Shown here: positions 45,093 to 55,937 of the stretch, in pieces
Layout of the letters: each line of letters begins with the position of its first letter
Position numbering within the stretch: position 1 is the stretch's first letter
Assembly: GCF_014171575.1 (NCBI RefSeq)
Contig: NZ_CP050453.1
Location: 2,294,001-2,358,000 of the forward strand
From: Microbacterium sp. Se63.02b
GTDB taxonomy: Bacteria; Actinomycetota; Actinomycetes; Actinomycetales; Microbacteriaceae
Reading direction: 5' to 3'
Length of the DNA: 64,000 nucleotides
Notes under the pieces: model-generated
The model's input: the letters and a program-made list of their open reading frames with translations, nothing else
What the model was told of the DNA's origin: nothing
The model's database searches: none
Position numbers and translations under genes: made by a program

Positions 45093-46261
45093 CAGAGCAC
45101 ATTCGTTGTGAAGGCGAAAATGAGGGCGACGCCCAAGGCGAGGGCGAGCCCTCCGGCGACGATCGCCAGGGTCAGCATGAGACGGTTGCCCTTCTCAGGG
45201 GCCGGGGGCCGGATGACTTCACCGGCGGGCTTGATGGTGCTGACGGCCGAACTCGCGGCGATCGGCGTGGGCGAGGATGCCGGGGGCAGCTCACCGTCGA
45301 TGAGGACCGCGTCGACGTCCTTGCCGTCGGTCGTGCCGAGAGCGTGCCCCTGGGAGCCCATGCCCTGCGGCAACTCGTAGGAGCCGGTGACCAGGATCTC
45401 ACCGGTCGATGCGACCGGGCCGGACAACGACCCCTCGCCCGGAGACGGCGTGAAGATCAACGCGTTCGGGGCGGAGTGCTGCGAACCCGTGGAATCGCCC
45501 ACCGTGAGGAGATCGTCGAACGAGGGACGGAACGGGGCGTGGGGATCGGGCGCGTCCGCGAGGATCCCCTCGCCGAATGCCGAATTGACCGTGGGGCGGA
45601 CACCGGGGGTCTCCGTGTCGTCGACGGCTTCGTCGACGTCCGCGAGCACGTCGTCGTCGGGCGCGGTCTCGGAGTCCTCCGCGTCGAGTCCGAGCACGGC
45701 CTCGACGTCGTGCGCGCTCTGGGCCTCGTCCGATGGCGCCTCTTCCGCCTCGAGCGGGACCGCACCCACGGAGTCGGCGGCGGCGGACGCGCTCACCGGA
45801 ACGACCGCGATCTCGTCATCGACGACATCGTCATCATCGAGGTCGGTGCGGCTGAAGTCCGGGATCCCCGAGACGATGGCGGCAGGCGCGACGACGGGCG
45901 ACGGTGCGGGGATGACGGGCTCGGACGCAGGTTCGTCCGCCGACTCAGCCGAGTCGTCCGCCTCTTCGGCGTCGGCTCCGACCACCGGGACGGAGGCCGT
46001 GCGGACTTTCTCCTGCTCACGCGCCTGCCGTCGGGTCAGCGGGGCATCGGCACGCTGGTCTGCGGCGACGGGCTCAGGTACCGGCGGCGCGGCGGTCGCG
46101 ACGGGTTCGGCGGCGCGCGGCAATGGCGGCGCGGGGACCGCCGCCTCGGCCGCTGCCGCAGCCTCCTCGCTGGAGATGACAGGTGTGGAACCCGTCAACC
46201 GGATCTCCCGCAGCTGCTTGCGGGTCAGCGGACCCTGCTCCTGCTGATCCGATGTGCTCAT
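45092..46261 (-). CDS. Ala/Asp-rich tail-anchored hypothetical protein
   Basis: A 389-aa protein with a single hydrophobic helix at the extreme C-terminus ([21 protein letters not shown]) and a long, mostly disordered, acidic and alanine-rich cytoplasmic part. Two short similar basic motifs stand out in the first 90 residues: [11 protein letters not shown] and [11 protein letters not shown]. The C-terminal region before the helix ([38 protein letters not shown]) looks folded and better conserved in type. Function unknown. It is locked between nadD (ATGA overlap) and rsfS (TGATG overlap). Confidence 0.75.
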   Translation of the reverse strand: MSTSDQQEQGPLTRKQLREIRLTGSTPVISSEEAAAAAEAAVPAPPLPRAAEPVATAAPPVPEPVAADQRADAPLTRRQAREQEKVRTASVPVVGADAEEADDSAESADEPASEPVIPAPSPVVAPAAIVSGIPDFSRTDLDDDDVVDDEIAVVPVSASAAADSVGAVPLEAEEAPSDEAQSAHDVEAVLGLDAEDSETAPDDDVLADVDEAVDDTETPGVRPTVNSAFGEGILADAPDPHAPFRPSFDDLLTVGDSTGSQHSAPNALIFTPSPGEGSLSGPVASTGEILVTGSYELPQGMGSQGHALGTTDGKDVDAVLIDGELPPASSPTPIAASSAVSTIKPAGEVIRPPAPEKGNRLMLTLAIVAGGLALALGVALIFAFTTNVL

Positions 46262-46863
46262 GCCTTGCTCCGATACAGGTGATGCTTCGCGATGTACTGA
46301 ACGACCCCGTCAGGGACCAGATACCAGACCGGCTGATCGTCGCGAACGCGTTCACGGCAGTCCGTCGACGAGATCGACAGCGCCGGCACTTCCAGTTGGC
46401 TGACGTTGTCGCTCGGGAGGCCGTCTGTGCTCAGGACATGTCCTGGACGCGAGACCGCGACGAAGTGGGCCAACTCCCACAACTCATCATGGTCCCTCCA
46501 ACTGAGAATTTGCGCTACGGCGTCCGCGCCGGTGATGAAGAACAACTCCGCATCGGGGCGATCACGCTTCAGATCGCGCAAGGTGTCGATCGTGTAGGTG
46601 GGGCCTTCGCGGGCGATGTCGACGCGGCTCACGGTGAACTGCGGGTTCGACGCGGTCGCGATCACGGTCATCAGATAGCGGTGCTCGCTCGGGGAGACAC
46701 CCGACTTCTGCCACGGATGCCCGGTCGGAACGAAGACCACCTCGTCGAGGTCGAACGAGTTCGCGACCTCACTGGCTGCGACCAGGTGGCCATGGTGGAT
46801 GGGGTCGAACGTTCCGCCCATCACGCCGATGCGCGGGGTGCGCGTGGTCGCAGCGTCGTTCAT
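46258..46863 (-). CDS. nadD: Nicotinate-nucleotide adenylyltransferase
   Basis: Makes nicotinic acid adenine dinucleotide from nicotinate mononucleotide and ATP in NAD synthesis. At 201 aa it has the nucleotidylyltransferase motif [12 protein letters not shown] (HxGH), FFITGADA and the closing [11 protein letters not shown]. No interruption. It begins 6 nt after the small His-tailed membrane gene and overlaps the following acidic membrane-protein gene by 4 nt. Confidence 0.95.
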   Translation of the reverse strand: MNDAATTRTPRIGVMGGTFDPIHHGHLVAASEVANSFDLDEVVFVPTGHPWQKSGVSPSEHRYLMTVIATASNPQFTVSRVDIAREGPTYTIDTLRDLKRDRPDAELFFITGADAVAQILSWRDHDELWELAHFVAVSRPGHVLSTDGLPSDNVSQLEVPALSISSTDCRERVRDDQPVWYLVPDGVVQYIAKHHLYRSKA

Positions 46864-46869
46864 GGGGGC

Positions 46870-47094
46870 CTAGTGGCCGTGTCCCGCCTCGTGACCGTCC
46901 TTGCCGTGCTTCGCGGCCCAGGCCTCGGCCTTCGCCGAGTGACGGTTCGCCACGTTCTTGTACGAGAACGTCACGAAGCCCAGCGCCGCGAACACGATCG
47001 CGGCGATGACCCCGAAGATCAGCGTCTCGAGCGCGACGTTGCCGTGGTGCTCGGTCTCGGCGGCGGCCATCGCGATCTGTGCGACGAGGTTCAT
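46870..47094 (-). CDS. Small membrane protein with His-rich tail
   Basis: A 74-aa protein with one transmembrane helix (LETLIFGVIAAIVFAALGFVTF) and a basic, His-rich cytoplasmic tail ending HGKDGHEAGHGH. GGAG precedes the ATG. It is placed between proA and nadD. The tail could bind a metal; no function is known. Small proteins at this position are common in this group of bacteria (recollection, not tested). Confidence 0.7.
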   Translation of the reverse strand: MNLVAQIAMAAAETEHHGNVALETLIFGVIAAIVFAALGFVTFSYKNVANRHSAKAEAWAAKHGKDGHEAGHGH

Positions 47095-47158
47095 CCTGGC
47101 TCCGTTTCGTGGCGTGCTGTTCGGGTCCTGCGGGGTACAGCGTCCCCCAGTCTAGCCC

Positions 47159-48411
47159 TCAGCCGCGGGTCTGCCCCGACCCACGCGCGAGCCATTTCGT
47201 GCTGGTCAGCTCTGCGAGCCCCATCGGTCCGCGAGCATGCAGCTTCTGCGTCGAGATGCCGACCTCCGCACCGAAGCCGAACTCGCCACCGTCGGTGAAT
47301 CGCGTCGAGGCGTTGACCATCACGACGGCCGAGTCCACCTCTGCGAGGAACCGGTCGGCATTGCGGGAATCGGTGGTGATGATCGACTCGGTGTGGCCGG
47401 TGCTGTAGCGGCGGATGTGGGCGATCGCCTTGTCGAGCGACTCGACGACCTTGATCGCGATGTCGAGACTCAGGTACTCCGTCGCCCAGTCCTCCTCAGT
47501 GGCGGGGATCACGTTCGACATGAGGCCGAGGACCATGTCGTCGCCGTGGATGGCCACCCCTTCGCTCTGCAGCGCGCTGGCGACCAGCGGGATGAGCCGC
47601 GGGGCCGCCTGGCGGTGCACGAGAACGGTCTCGACCGCGTTGCAGACACTCGGACGCTGCACCTTGGCGTTCACCACGATATCGCGTGCCCAGTCGTCAG
47701 GTGCGGTCTCGTCGAGGAAGATGTGGACGTTGCCCGCCCCGGTCTCGATGACGGGCACGGTCGACTCCGTGACGACCGTCTCGATGAGGCCGGCACTCCC
47801 CCGCGGGATCAACACGTCGATGAAGCCGCGACCGTGCATGAGCGCCTTCGCCCCGTCACGGCCGAAATCGTCGACCGTCTGAACGGCCTCGGCGGTGAGA
47901 CCGGCGTCGGCGATCGCTCGGCGCATGACATCGACGAGCACGGTGTTCGAGTCGCGGGCGGCGCTCCTCCGCGCAGGACGACCGCGTTGCCGGAGCGCAG
48001 GGCCAGCGCAGCGATGTCGACTGTGACGTTGGGACGGGCCTCGTAGATCGCTCCGACGACGCCGAACGGCACCCGAACCTGTTCGAGTGCCACACCGTTG
48101 GGCATCCGGTGACCGCCGACCACGCGTCCCACCGGGTCGGGCAGGGCCGCGACCTCGCGCACTGCCGCGGCCAACGCCTCGACGCGCTTCTCATCGAGCC
48201 GCAGCCGATCGATCAGGGATTCCCCGATGCCGCCCTCGCGCCCGCGATCGATGTCACGACCGTTCGCCTCGATGATGCGCGGAGCAGCATCCAGGAGGGC
48301 GAGGGCGATCGCCTCGAGGACACGCGCCTTGTCGTCGCTGGTGAGAGCCGCGGTGGCTCGAGAGGCCTCTTTGGCGCGCTCGAGGCGCACCTGCGGGGTC
48401 TGGTCGGTCAT
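47159..48411 (-). CDS. proA: Gamma-glutamyl phosphate reductase, one frameshift
   Basis: Second enzyme of proline synthesis, reducing gamma-glutamyl phosphate to glutamate semialdehyde. Motifs include VPFGVVGAIYEARPNVTVD, SVCNAVETVLVH with the catalytic Cys, and GPMGLAELTSTKW at the end. Length is 417 aa, standard, after adding one base near 47966, where LRGG joins SAARDSNTVLVD. TAAACT 6 nt before the ATG suggests a leaderless transcript of its own just behind proB. Confidence 0.92.
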
Positions 48412-48417
48412 CCGCCC

Positions 48418-48423
48418 AGTTTA
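48418..48423 (-). promoter_or_regulatory. -10 element (TAAACT), leaderless promoter of proA
   Basis: Ends 6 nt before the proA ATG and overlaps the proB stop codon. Confidence 0.4.
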
Positions 48424-49199
48424 TGAGGTGGCCGGTTCGAACCAGGTGCCTATTTCGGCCCCGAGAGCCTTGTCCACGAGATCGGCGCTCGTCACGAGCA
48501 CACCGATGCCGGATGCCGCGGCCAGACGCGCCGCAGAGACCTTGGTCGCGGCTCCCCCGGTGCCGACGCTGTTGACGACCGTCGCTCCGAACTCGAGTCC
48601 GGTGAGGTCGGCATCGGGTGCGACGATGTCGATCGGCTCCGCGCCGGGGTCGGTCGGCGGCTTCGTGTACAACGCCTCGATGTCGCTCAGGAGGATGAGG
48701 GCGTCGGCCTCGATCAGTTGAGCCACGAGCGCGCCGAGTCGATCGTTGTCGCCGAAGCGGATCTCCTGCGTCGCGACGGTGTCGTTCTCATTCACGATCG
48801 GGAGGGTACGCAGACCCAGCAACCGCTCCATCGCGCGACGGGCATTCGAACGCGACGTCGGATTCTCGAGGTCGCCGGTCGTGAGGAGCACCTGTCCTGC
48901 GACGATGTCGAACGGACGGAGCGCTTCCTGGTACCGGTAGACGAGGATGTTCTGCCCGACGGCGGCCGCCGCCTGCTGCGTCGCGAGGTCTGTGGGGCGC
49001 GCGTCCAGACGCAGGAACGGGATGCCCGACGCGATGGCGCCGGACGAGACCAGCACGACCTCCGCACCTCGGGCATGCGCCGCCGCCAGTGCCTCGACGA
49101 TCACGGGGATACGCCAGGACGACTCTCCGCTGATCGACGACGAGCCGACCTTCACGACGATACGGGACGCGGTCGCGAGATCCGCGCGGGTGCGTGCGG

Positions 49200-49203
<4 letters not shown>
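48421..49203 (-). CDS. proB: Glutamate 5-kinase (short form without PUA domain)
   Basis: First enzyme of proline synthesis, phosphorylating glutamate. The 260-aa product is an amino-acid-kinase domain ([53 protein letters not shown]) and stops without the C-terminal PUA domain found in E. coli-type enzymes of about 367 aa. Feedback inhibition by proline may still occur, as its site lies in the kinase domain. The ATG overlaps the obgE stop by 4 nt; proA follows 9 nt later. Confidence 0.93.
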
Positions 49204-50782
<1,579 letters not shown>

Positions 50783-50799
50783 CTAGTGTCGCGCTGAGA

Positions 50800-51057
50800 T
50801 CACTCAGCTGCAGCGACGATGTTGACGACCTTGCGGCCGCCCTTCGCGCCGAACTCGACCGCGCCGGCGGCCAGTGCGAACAGCGTGTCGTCGCCGCCAC
50901 GGCCGACGTTCACGCCGGGGTGGAAGTGCGTGCCGCGCTGGCGGACGATGATCTCGCCGGCGAGAACCTGCTGACCGCCGAAGCGCTTCACGCCGAGGCG
51001 CTGTGCGTTGGAGTCACGACCGTTGCGGGTGGAGCTTGCGCCCTTTTTGTGTGCCAT
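50800..51057 (-). CDS. rpmA: 50S ribosomal protein L27
   Basis: Large-subunit protein near the peptidyl-transferase centre. The 85-aa product starts [17 protein letters not shown], with no N-terminal extension of the kind removed by protease Prp in firmicutes, and continues with the standard [11 protein letters not shown] and [10 protein letters not shown]. It is 18 nt after rplU. Confidence 0.97.
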   Translation of the reverse strand: MAHKKGASSTRNGRDSNAQRLGVKRFGGQQVLAGEIIVRQRGTHFHPGVNVGRGGDDTLFALAAGAVEFGAKGGRKVVNIVAAAE

Positions 51058-51075
51058 GTCCTGGTCTCCTCGGTC

Positions 51076-51384
51076 TTACTTGATGCCGGTGATCTTGACG
51101 CGCGTGAGCTCCTGGCGGTGGCCCTGACGCTTCTTGTAGCCGGTCTTGTTCTTGTACTTCTGGATGATGATCTTCGGGCCGCGGAGGTTGCCGAGAACCT
51201 CTGCCGTGACCTTGACCTTCGCCAGCTTGTCAGCGTCGGTGGTCACCGTGGCGCCGTCGACGAGCAGCACAGCGGCAAGCTCGATCTTCTCGCCCTGGGC
51301 AGCCTGCACACGGTCGAGCTGAACGATCGTGCCGACCTCGACCTTCTCCTGCCGCCCACCGGCGCGCACTACTGCGTAAACCAC
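51076..51384 (-). CDS. rplU: 50S ribosomal protein L21
   Basis: Large-subunit protein binding 23S rRNA. The 102-aa product starts [17 protein letters not shown] and ends with the L21 motif [25 protein letters not shown] at 51384 is the start by family comparison; the frame is open upstream but non-homologous. A strong promoter at 51532-51560 gives a leader of about 140 nt. Confidence 0.96.
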   Translation of the reverse strand: MVYAVVRAGGRQEKVEVGTIVQLDRVQAAQGEKIELAAVLLVDGATVTTDADKLAKVKVTAEVLGNLRGPKIIIQKYKNKTGYKKRQGHRQELTRVKITGIK

Positions 51385-51531
51385 TTCATACCTTGTTTCG
51401 TTGGGGAGCACAGCGGCTCCGAGAATGTCACGGGAAGACTGTTGCTTGCATGCGCCGCAGGGCGACGGGTGCGAACGCAAGGCTCTCCGCTCCGTCCGGC
51501 GAGGACGACGCGGCATACGCACCAAGGGACT

Positions 51532-51560
51532 ACTTTACCGGATGCGGGACGGTGTCGCAA
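51532..51560 (-). promoter_or_regulatory. Promoter of rplU-rpmA
   Basis: TTGCGA (51555-51560), 17 nt, TAAAGT (51532-51537). This is the best classical -35/-10 pair in the window. The start near 51525 leaves a leader of about 140 nt that is GC-rich and foldable; a leader element acting on rplU is possible but I cannot define one. Confidence 0.65.
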
Positions 51561-51617
51561 AGCGGGCCGATTCCGGCACGTTCGCACCCGTACGCACCCT
51601 CCCCGCCGACGCGCGCA

Positions 51618-51623
51618 TAGGCT
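51618..51623 (+). promoter_or_regulatory. -10 element (TAGGCT), leaderless promoter of the DUF4031 gene
   Basis: Ends 6 nt before the GTG at 51630. Confidence 0.5.
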
Positions 51624-51629
51624 GACGAG

Positions 51630-51896
51630 GTGACCGTACTCGTCGACGACCCCATCTGGCCCGCCCACGGACGCCTGTGGGCGCACCTGGTCAGCGACGA
51701 CAGCATCGACGAGCTCCACGCCTTCGCGAGAGCCAACGACGTGCCCGCACGGGCGTTCGACCTCGACCACTACGACGTGCCGGAGGAACTCATCCCCCGG
51801 CTCGTCGCCGCCGGCGCCCATCAGGTGAAAGGCAAGGAGCTGGTGCGGCGCCTTATCGCCTCAGGACTCCGAGTCCGAGGTCGCGATCGGCGCTGA
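51630..51896 (+). CDS. DUF4031 family protein
   Basis: An 88-aa protein recognised as DUF4031 from VLVDDPIWPAHGRLWAHLVSD and FDLDHYDVPEELIPRL. It is a small soluble protein with no known activity. The GTG start fits the leaderless arrangement. Its last 36 nt overlap the convergent end of the RNase E gene, which is unusual for two genes of such different size. Confidence 0.82.
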   Translation: MTVLVDDPIWPAHGRLWAHLVSDDSIDELHAFARANDVPARAFDLDHYDVPEELIPRLVAAGAHQVKGKELVRRLIASGLRVRGRDRR

Positions 51897-54545
51897 GGGT
51901 TCGGAGTTCACCGACACCGGAGTGCCCGTGAGCGCAGCCGTGCTCACCCGGCGGCGCCCTCGTCCCTGACCCGGAGCCTTCGGCTCAGGAAGGGCGTCGA
52001 GAACCGAGTCGAGAAGCTGCTCGGCGGGAGACTTCGGTGCCTTCCGCTCGCCGCCGCGCTTCTTGCGGGCCTTCTTCGGCCGATCCGTCGCGACCGACGC
52101 GTCACTCGCCACGTCTGCCCGCTCGGCCTCTGCCGAACCTTCCGCCGCCGGAGCGATCGTGGACGCCGCGATCTGAGCCAACGCCGACTTCGCACCCTCG
52201 GTGATGCTGTGCGTGACGTTCGGCGCCGCAGGCGCGTTCTGACTCTGGCCGTTGCCGCCGTTGCCGCCACGCTGACGACGACCGCTCTGGCCATTGCCAC
52301 TGCCGTTGTTGTTGCCGCCGTTGCTGTTGTTGCTCGAGCGGTGCTTCACGACCGGGTCATGGTGGACGATGACACCACGGCCGGCACACACCTCGCAGGC
52401 CTCGCTGAAGGTCTCCAGCAGCCCGAGACCGAGCTTCTTGCGGGTCATCTGCACGAGGCCGAGCGAAGTGACCTCGGCGACCTGGTGCTTCGTGCGGTCG
52501 CGGCTCAGGCACTCGATCAGACGGCGCAGCACGAGGTCGCGGTTGGACTCGAGCACCATGTCGATGAAGTCGACGACGATGATGCCGCCGATGTCGCGCA
52601 GACGCAGCTGGCGGACGATCTCCTCGGCCGCCTCGAGGTTGTTCTTGGTGACCGTCTCCTCGAGGTTTCCGCCGGAGCCGACGAACTTCCCGGTGTTGAC
52701 GTCCACCACCGTCATGGCCTCGGTGCGGTCGATCACGAGGGATCCGCCCGACGGCAGCCATACCTTGCGGTCGAGGGCCTTCTCGATCTGCTCCGTGATG
52801 CGGAACGCATCGAACGGGTCGATCTCGTCCTCATACGCCTCGACACGCTCGAGCAGATCGGGGGCGACGCTCTCCAGGTAGGCACGGATGGTCTGCTGCG
52901 CATCCTCGCCCTGGATCAGCATCTTCGTGAAGTCCTCGTTGAAGACGTCGCGGACGATCTTGACGAGAAGGTCGGGCTCGGCGTGCAGGAGCGCAGGCGC
53001 CTGCTGGTTCTCGACCTGCTTCTGGATGTGCTCCCACTGCGAGGTGAGACGCTGCACGTCGCGCGTGAGCTGGTCTTCGGTCGCGCCCTCTGCCGCGGTG
53101 CGCACGATCACGCCGGACGACTCGGGGAGAACCTCCTTGAGGATGCGCTTGAGCCGCGCACGCTCGTTGTCGGGGAGCTTGCGGCTGATGCCGTTCATCG
53201 ACCCACCAGGGACGTACACCAGGTAACGGCCGGGGAGCGAGATCTGGCTGGTCAGACGGGCACCCTTGTGGCCGACCGGGTCCTTCGTGACCTGCACGAG
53301 CACACGATCGCCCGCCTTGAGGGCGAGCTCGATGCGACGCGGCTGGTTGCCCGTCTCGACGCCATCCCAATCCACCTCGCCCGAGTACAGCACGGCGTTG
53401 CGTCCGCGGCCGATGTCGACGAACGCGGCCTCCATGCTCGGCAGCACGTTCTGCACGCGGCCGAGATACACGTTGCCGATCAGCGAGGCGTCTTGATTGC
53501 GAGCGACATAGTGCTCGACGAGAACGCCGTCTTCGAGGACGCCGATCTGCGTGCGGCCGTTCTTCGAGCGCACGACCATCTTGCGGTCGACCGACTCGCG
53601 ACGAGCCAGGAACTCCGCCTCGGTGACGACCGGTCGACGGCGTCCCGCATCGCGCCCGTCGCGACGACGCTGCTTCTTCGCCTCGAGCCGCGTCGACCCC
53701 TTGATGGCCTTCGGCTCGGTGATGTACTCGACCACGCGCTGACGCTGGCGCGGCTCATCCCGCTGCTCATCGCCGTCGGATCCCCCGCGGCGACGACGTC
53801 CGCGACCGCGCGGCGCCGATTCCTCCTGCGGCTGCTCACGGTCGGCGATCCGATCGAAGATGCGCTCGCGTCCCGGACGTGCAGGAAGCGGCACGACCTC
53901 GGGCGCGTAGAAGTGCAGTTGCGTCGACACCTGCGAGACGAACACCTCGGGAAGCAGGCCCAGCGACACGGCGGTCACCGCGGCAGGAACCTCCGGCGCG
54001 GCAGGAGCCTCCTCGACAGGCGTCTCCTCGGCGGGAGCTTCCTGCGCGGGAGCTTCGTCGGCAGGAGCATCGTCGGCAGGAGCGTCGTCGGCAGGAGCGT
54101 CCTCGACGGAAGCGCCATCGGCAGCCGCAGCGGCATCCTCCTCGACGATCGCCTCGGAGACCACCTCGGCATCCGCGTCCGAGAGGTTCTCGGAGCCGGC
54201 GCTCTCGGAGGGAGTCTCGGCGGCCTCTCGTTCGATCGCCGCCTCTGCCGCGATCACCGCGGCGTCCTCGGCGGCGGCGTCGGCAGCTTCGTCGTCATCC
54301 GCTGCGGCAGCATCCGCTGCGGCCTCGGCGTCGTCGGCTGCGGCCGCGGCATCCTCGGCAGCGGCGTAACCGGCGGCGACATCGTCGGCCGCGGCATCGG
54401 CGGCGACATCTGCCGCATCCGACCCCGCGGCACTTTCGTCCGCCGATGTGTCGGGCTCGGGAGCGGTGGACTCCGTCAGCGGCTCCGCGGCGTCAGCCGG
54501 GAGGTCGAGGGCGGGTACGTTGTTGTCATTGTTCTCATCGGCCAT
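51861..54545 (-). CDS. rne: Ribonuclease E/G with long acidic N-terminal extension
   Basis: Endoribonuclease of the RNase E/G family, central to mRNA decay and rRNA processing. The product is 894 aa. About 200 residues of Ala/Asp/Glu-rich sequence come first, with near-identical five-residue steps around DDAPA and EEAPA. An Arg/Gly-rich stretch (RGRGRRRRGG) follows. The catalytic core starts near residue 320: an S1 domain (NVYLGRVQNVLPS), DVNTGKF and DFIDM metal sites, and the zinc link CEVCAGRG. A basic, Asn/Gly-rich tail closes it. ATG at 54545 has AGGGAG upstream. The N-terminal extension is of the actinobacterial kind. Confidence 0.93.
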   Translation of the reverse strand: MADENNDNNVPALDLPADAAEPLTESTAPEPDTSADESAAGSDAADVAADAAADDVAAGYAAAEDAAAAADDAEAAADAAAADDDEAADAAAEDAAVIAAEAAIEREAAETPSESAGSENLSDADAEVVSEAIVEEDAAAAADGASVEDAPADDAPADDAPADEAPAQEAPAEETPVEEAPAAPEVPAAVTAVSLGLLPEVFVSQVSTQLHFYAPEVVPLPARPGRERIFDRIADREQPQEESAPRGRGRRRRGGSDGDEQRDEPRQRQRVVEYITEPKAIKGSTRLEAKKQRRRDGRDAGRRRPVVTEAEFLARRESVDRKMVVRSKNGRTQIGVLEDGVLVEHYVARNQDASLIGNVYLGRVQNVLPSMEAAFVDIGRGRNAVLYSGEVDWDGVETGNQPRRIELALKAGDRVLVQVTKDPVGHKGARLTSQISLPGRYLVYVPGGSMNGISRKLPDNERARLKRILKEVLPESSGVIVRTAAEGATEDQLTRDVQRLTSQWEHIQKQVENQQAPALLHAEPDLLVKIVRDVFNEDFTKMLIQGEDAQQTIRAYLESVAPDLLERVEAYEDEIDPFDAFRITEQIEKALDRKVWLPSGGSLVIDRTEAMTVVDVNTGKFVGSGGNLEETVTKNNLEAAEEIVRQLRLRDIGGIIVVDFIDMVLESNRDLVLRRLIECLSRDRTKHQVAEVTSLGLVQMTRKKLGLGLLETFSEACEVCAGRGVIVHHDPVVKHRSSNNSNGGNNNGSGNGQSGRRQRGGNGGNGQSQNAPAAPNVTHSITEGAKSALAQIAASTIAPAAEGSAEAERADVASDASVATDRPKKARKKRGGERKAPKSPAEQLLDSVLDALPEPKAPGQGRGRRRVSTAALTGTPVSVNSEPSAPIATSDSES

Positions 54546-54815
54546 CTCTGGCTTACTCCCTGCACGGAGCACTGGGTGCTCCATGAAATCTCATGCGGTA
54601 CCCGCGGGTTCCGCGAACTCACTCGGTGTGCGACCGGCTCATGGCTCTGATCGCGTGGGGCATGGGGCCCCGAAGTCTGCGTCGACGCGTGTCGCGGCAA
54701 GGCCGTTCATCGCGTCACAGGCCATTATCGCACCAAGTCGTCGCGTTCATGGCATCCCGGCGCGACCAGCGCGTTTTCTCCGGCCTGTTCTCGCCACATC
54801 CATAGCAGTCGCTGG

Positions 54816-54821
54816 GATAAT
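54816..54821 (+). promoter_or_regulatory. -10 element (GATAAT), leaderless promoter of the VKOR gene
   Basis: GATAAT matches the -10 consensus at 5 of 6 bases and ends 7 nt before the ATG at 54829. GCCACA lies at -35 spacing of 17. The rest of the 283-nt space up to rne holds no gene. Confidence 0.5.
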
Positions 54822-54828
54822 CCACGGT

Positions 54829-55446
54829 ATGAGCGAGCAGCGCACCCGCCCCGTCTTCTACGCCGTCTGGCTGATCTTCGCGAGCGTGGTGGGCTGGTTC
54901 GCCGCCTTCCAACTCACGGTCGAGAAGTTCGTCCTGGCGGCCAATCCGGATGCGGCACTGAGCTGCAACGTCAGCGTGATGATCCAGTGCGGAAAGAACC
55001 TCGAGTCCTGGCAGGGCGCGGTCTTCGGCTTCCCCAACCCGATCATGGGGATCGCCGGATGGATGGCGCCCCTGTTCATGGGCGTCGCACTGCTGGCCGG
55101 GTCGCGGTTCCCTCGGTGGTTCTGGCTGACCTTCGGCGCTGGTGTGACCTTCGCGTTCGGCCTCGTCTGCTGGCTGATCTGGCAGAGCATCTACGCCCCC
55201 AATCTCGGCGTGCTGTGCCCCTGGTGCATGCTCACCTGGTCGGTCACCATCCCGACCTTCTTCGCCACCATGCTGCACCTGACACGCAATGGCAGCTTCA
55301 CGAGCAACAAGAAGGTGCAGGAGCGCGCGAATCGGCTGATGGCCTGGGTTCCGCTGGCGACGATCCTCGCCTACGCCGTCGTCATCCTGCTCGCCCAGTT
55401 GCGCGGACTCGACCTCCTCGGCGAGGTCATCGGCATGATCTTCTGA
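54829..55446 (+). CDS. Vitamin K epoxide reductase (VKOR) family protein
   Basis: Four-helix membrane protein of 205 aa that reoxidises the disulfide-bond machinery using a quinone. The active-site CPWC motif is present near residue 130 with a loop cysteine pair before it (SCNVSVMIQCGK), plus the conserved NPIMGIAGW region. No thioredoxin domain is fused and no DsbA gene is adjacent. A perfect terminator follows. ATG at 54829 fits the leaderless pattern. Confidence 0.9.
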   Translation: MSEQRTRPVFYAVWLIFASVVGWFAAFQLTVEKFVLAANPDAALSCNVSVMIQCGKNLESWQGAVFGFPNPIMGIAGWMAPLFMGVALLAGSRFPRWFWLTFGAGVTFAFGLVCWLIWQSIYAPNLGVLCPWCMLTWSVTIPTFFATMLHLTRNGSFTSNKKVQERANRLMAWVPLATILAYAVVILLAQLRGLDLLGEVIGMIF

Positions 55447-55459
55447 TCCCACTTCGACG

Positions 55460-55505
55460 CGAAGAAACCCGCCGCCGATCCGAGGATCGGCGGCGGGTTT
55501 CTTCG
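55460..55505. terminator. Bidirectional terminator between VKOR and ndk
   Basis: Perfect 21-bp stem (55460-55480 with 55485-55505) around CGAG, with AAGAAA on one side and TTTCTTC on the other, so it can end transcripts from both strands. Confidence 0.85.
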
Positions 55506-55519
55506 TGTGATCGCAGGTG

Positions 55520-55936
55520 TCAGTCGAACCAGATGCCCAGCTCGCGGGCCGCCGACTCGGGGCTGTCCGACCCGTGCACGAGATTCTGCTGGACCTTGAG
55601 TCCCCAGTCACGACCGAAGTCGCCCCGGATCGTGCCCGGCGCAGCGGTCGTCGGGTCGGTCGTGCCGGCGAGAGAACGGAAGCCCTCGATCACGCGGTTT
55701 CCCGCGAGGCGGATCGCGACGGACGGACCCGAGAGCATGAACTCGAGCAGCGGCTCGTAGAACGGCTTTCCTTCGTGCTCGGCGTAGTGCTCAGCGAGGA
55801 GGTCGCGGTCGGGCTCGACCAGGCGGATGTCGACGAGGGCGTACCCCTTCGCCTCGATGCGTGCGAGGATCGCGCCGGTGAGGCCGCGGGCGACGCCGTC
55901 GGGCTTGACGAGGACGAGGGTTTCTTCGGTGGCCAT
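55520..55936 (-). CDS. ndk: Nucleoside diphosphate kinase
   Basis: Transfers phosphate between nucleoside tri- and diphosphates. The 138-aa product has the N-terminal LVLVKPDGVARG and the active-site motif NLVHGSDS with the phosphorylated His. Uninterrupted. It is 1 nt after the DUF4233 gene and ends the ileS-folC-DUF4233-ndk unit at a strong terminator. Confidence 0.97.
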   Translation of the reverse strand: MATEETLVLVKPDGVARGLTGAILARIEAKGYALVDIRLVEPDRDLLAEHYAEHEGKPFYEPLLEFMLSGPSVAIRLAGNRVIEGFRSLAGTTDPTTAAPGTIRGDFGRDWGLKVQQNLVHGSDSPESAARELGIWFD

Positions 55937-55937
55937 G

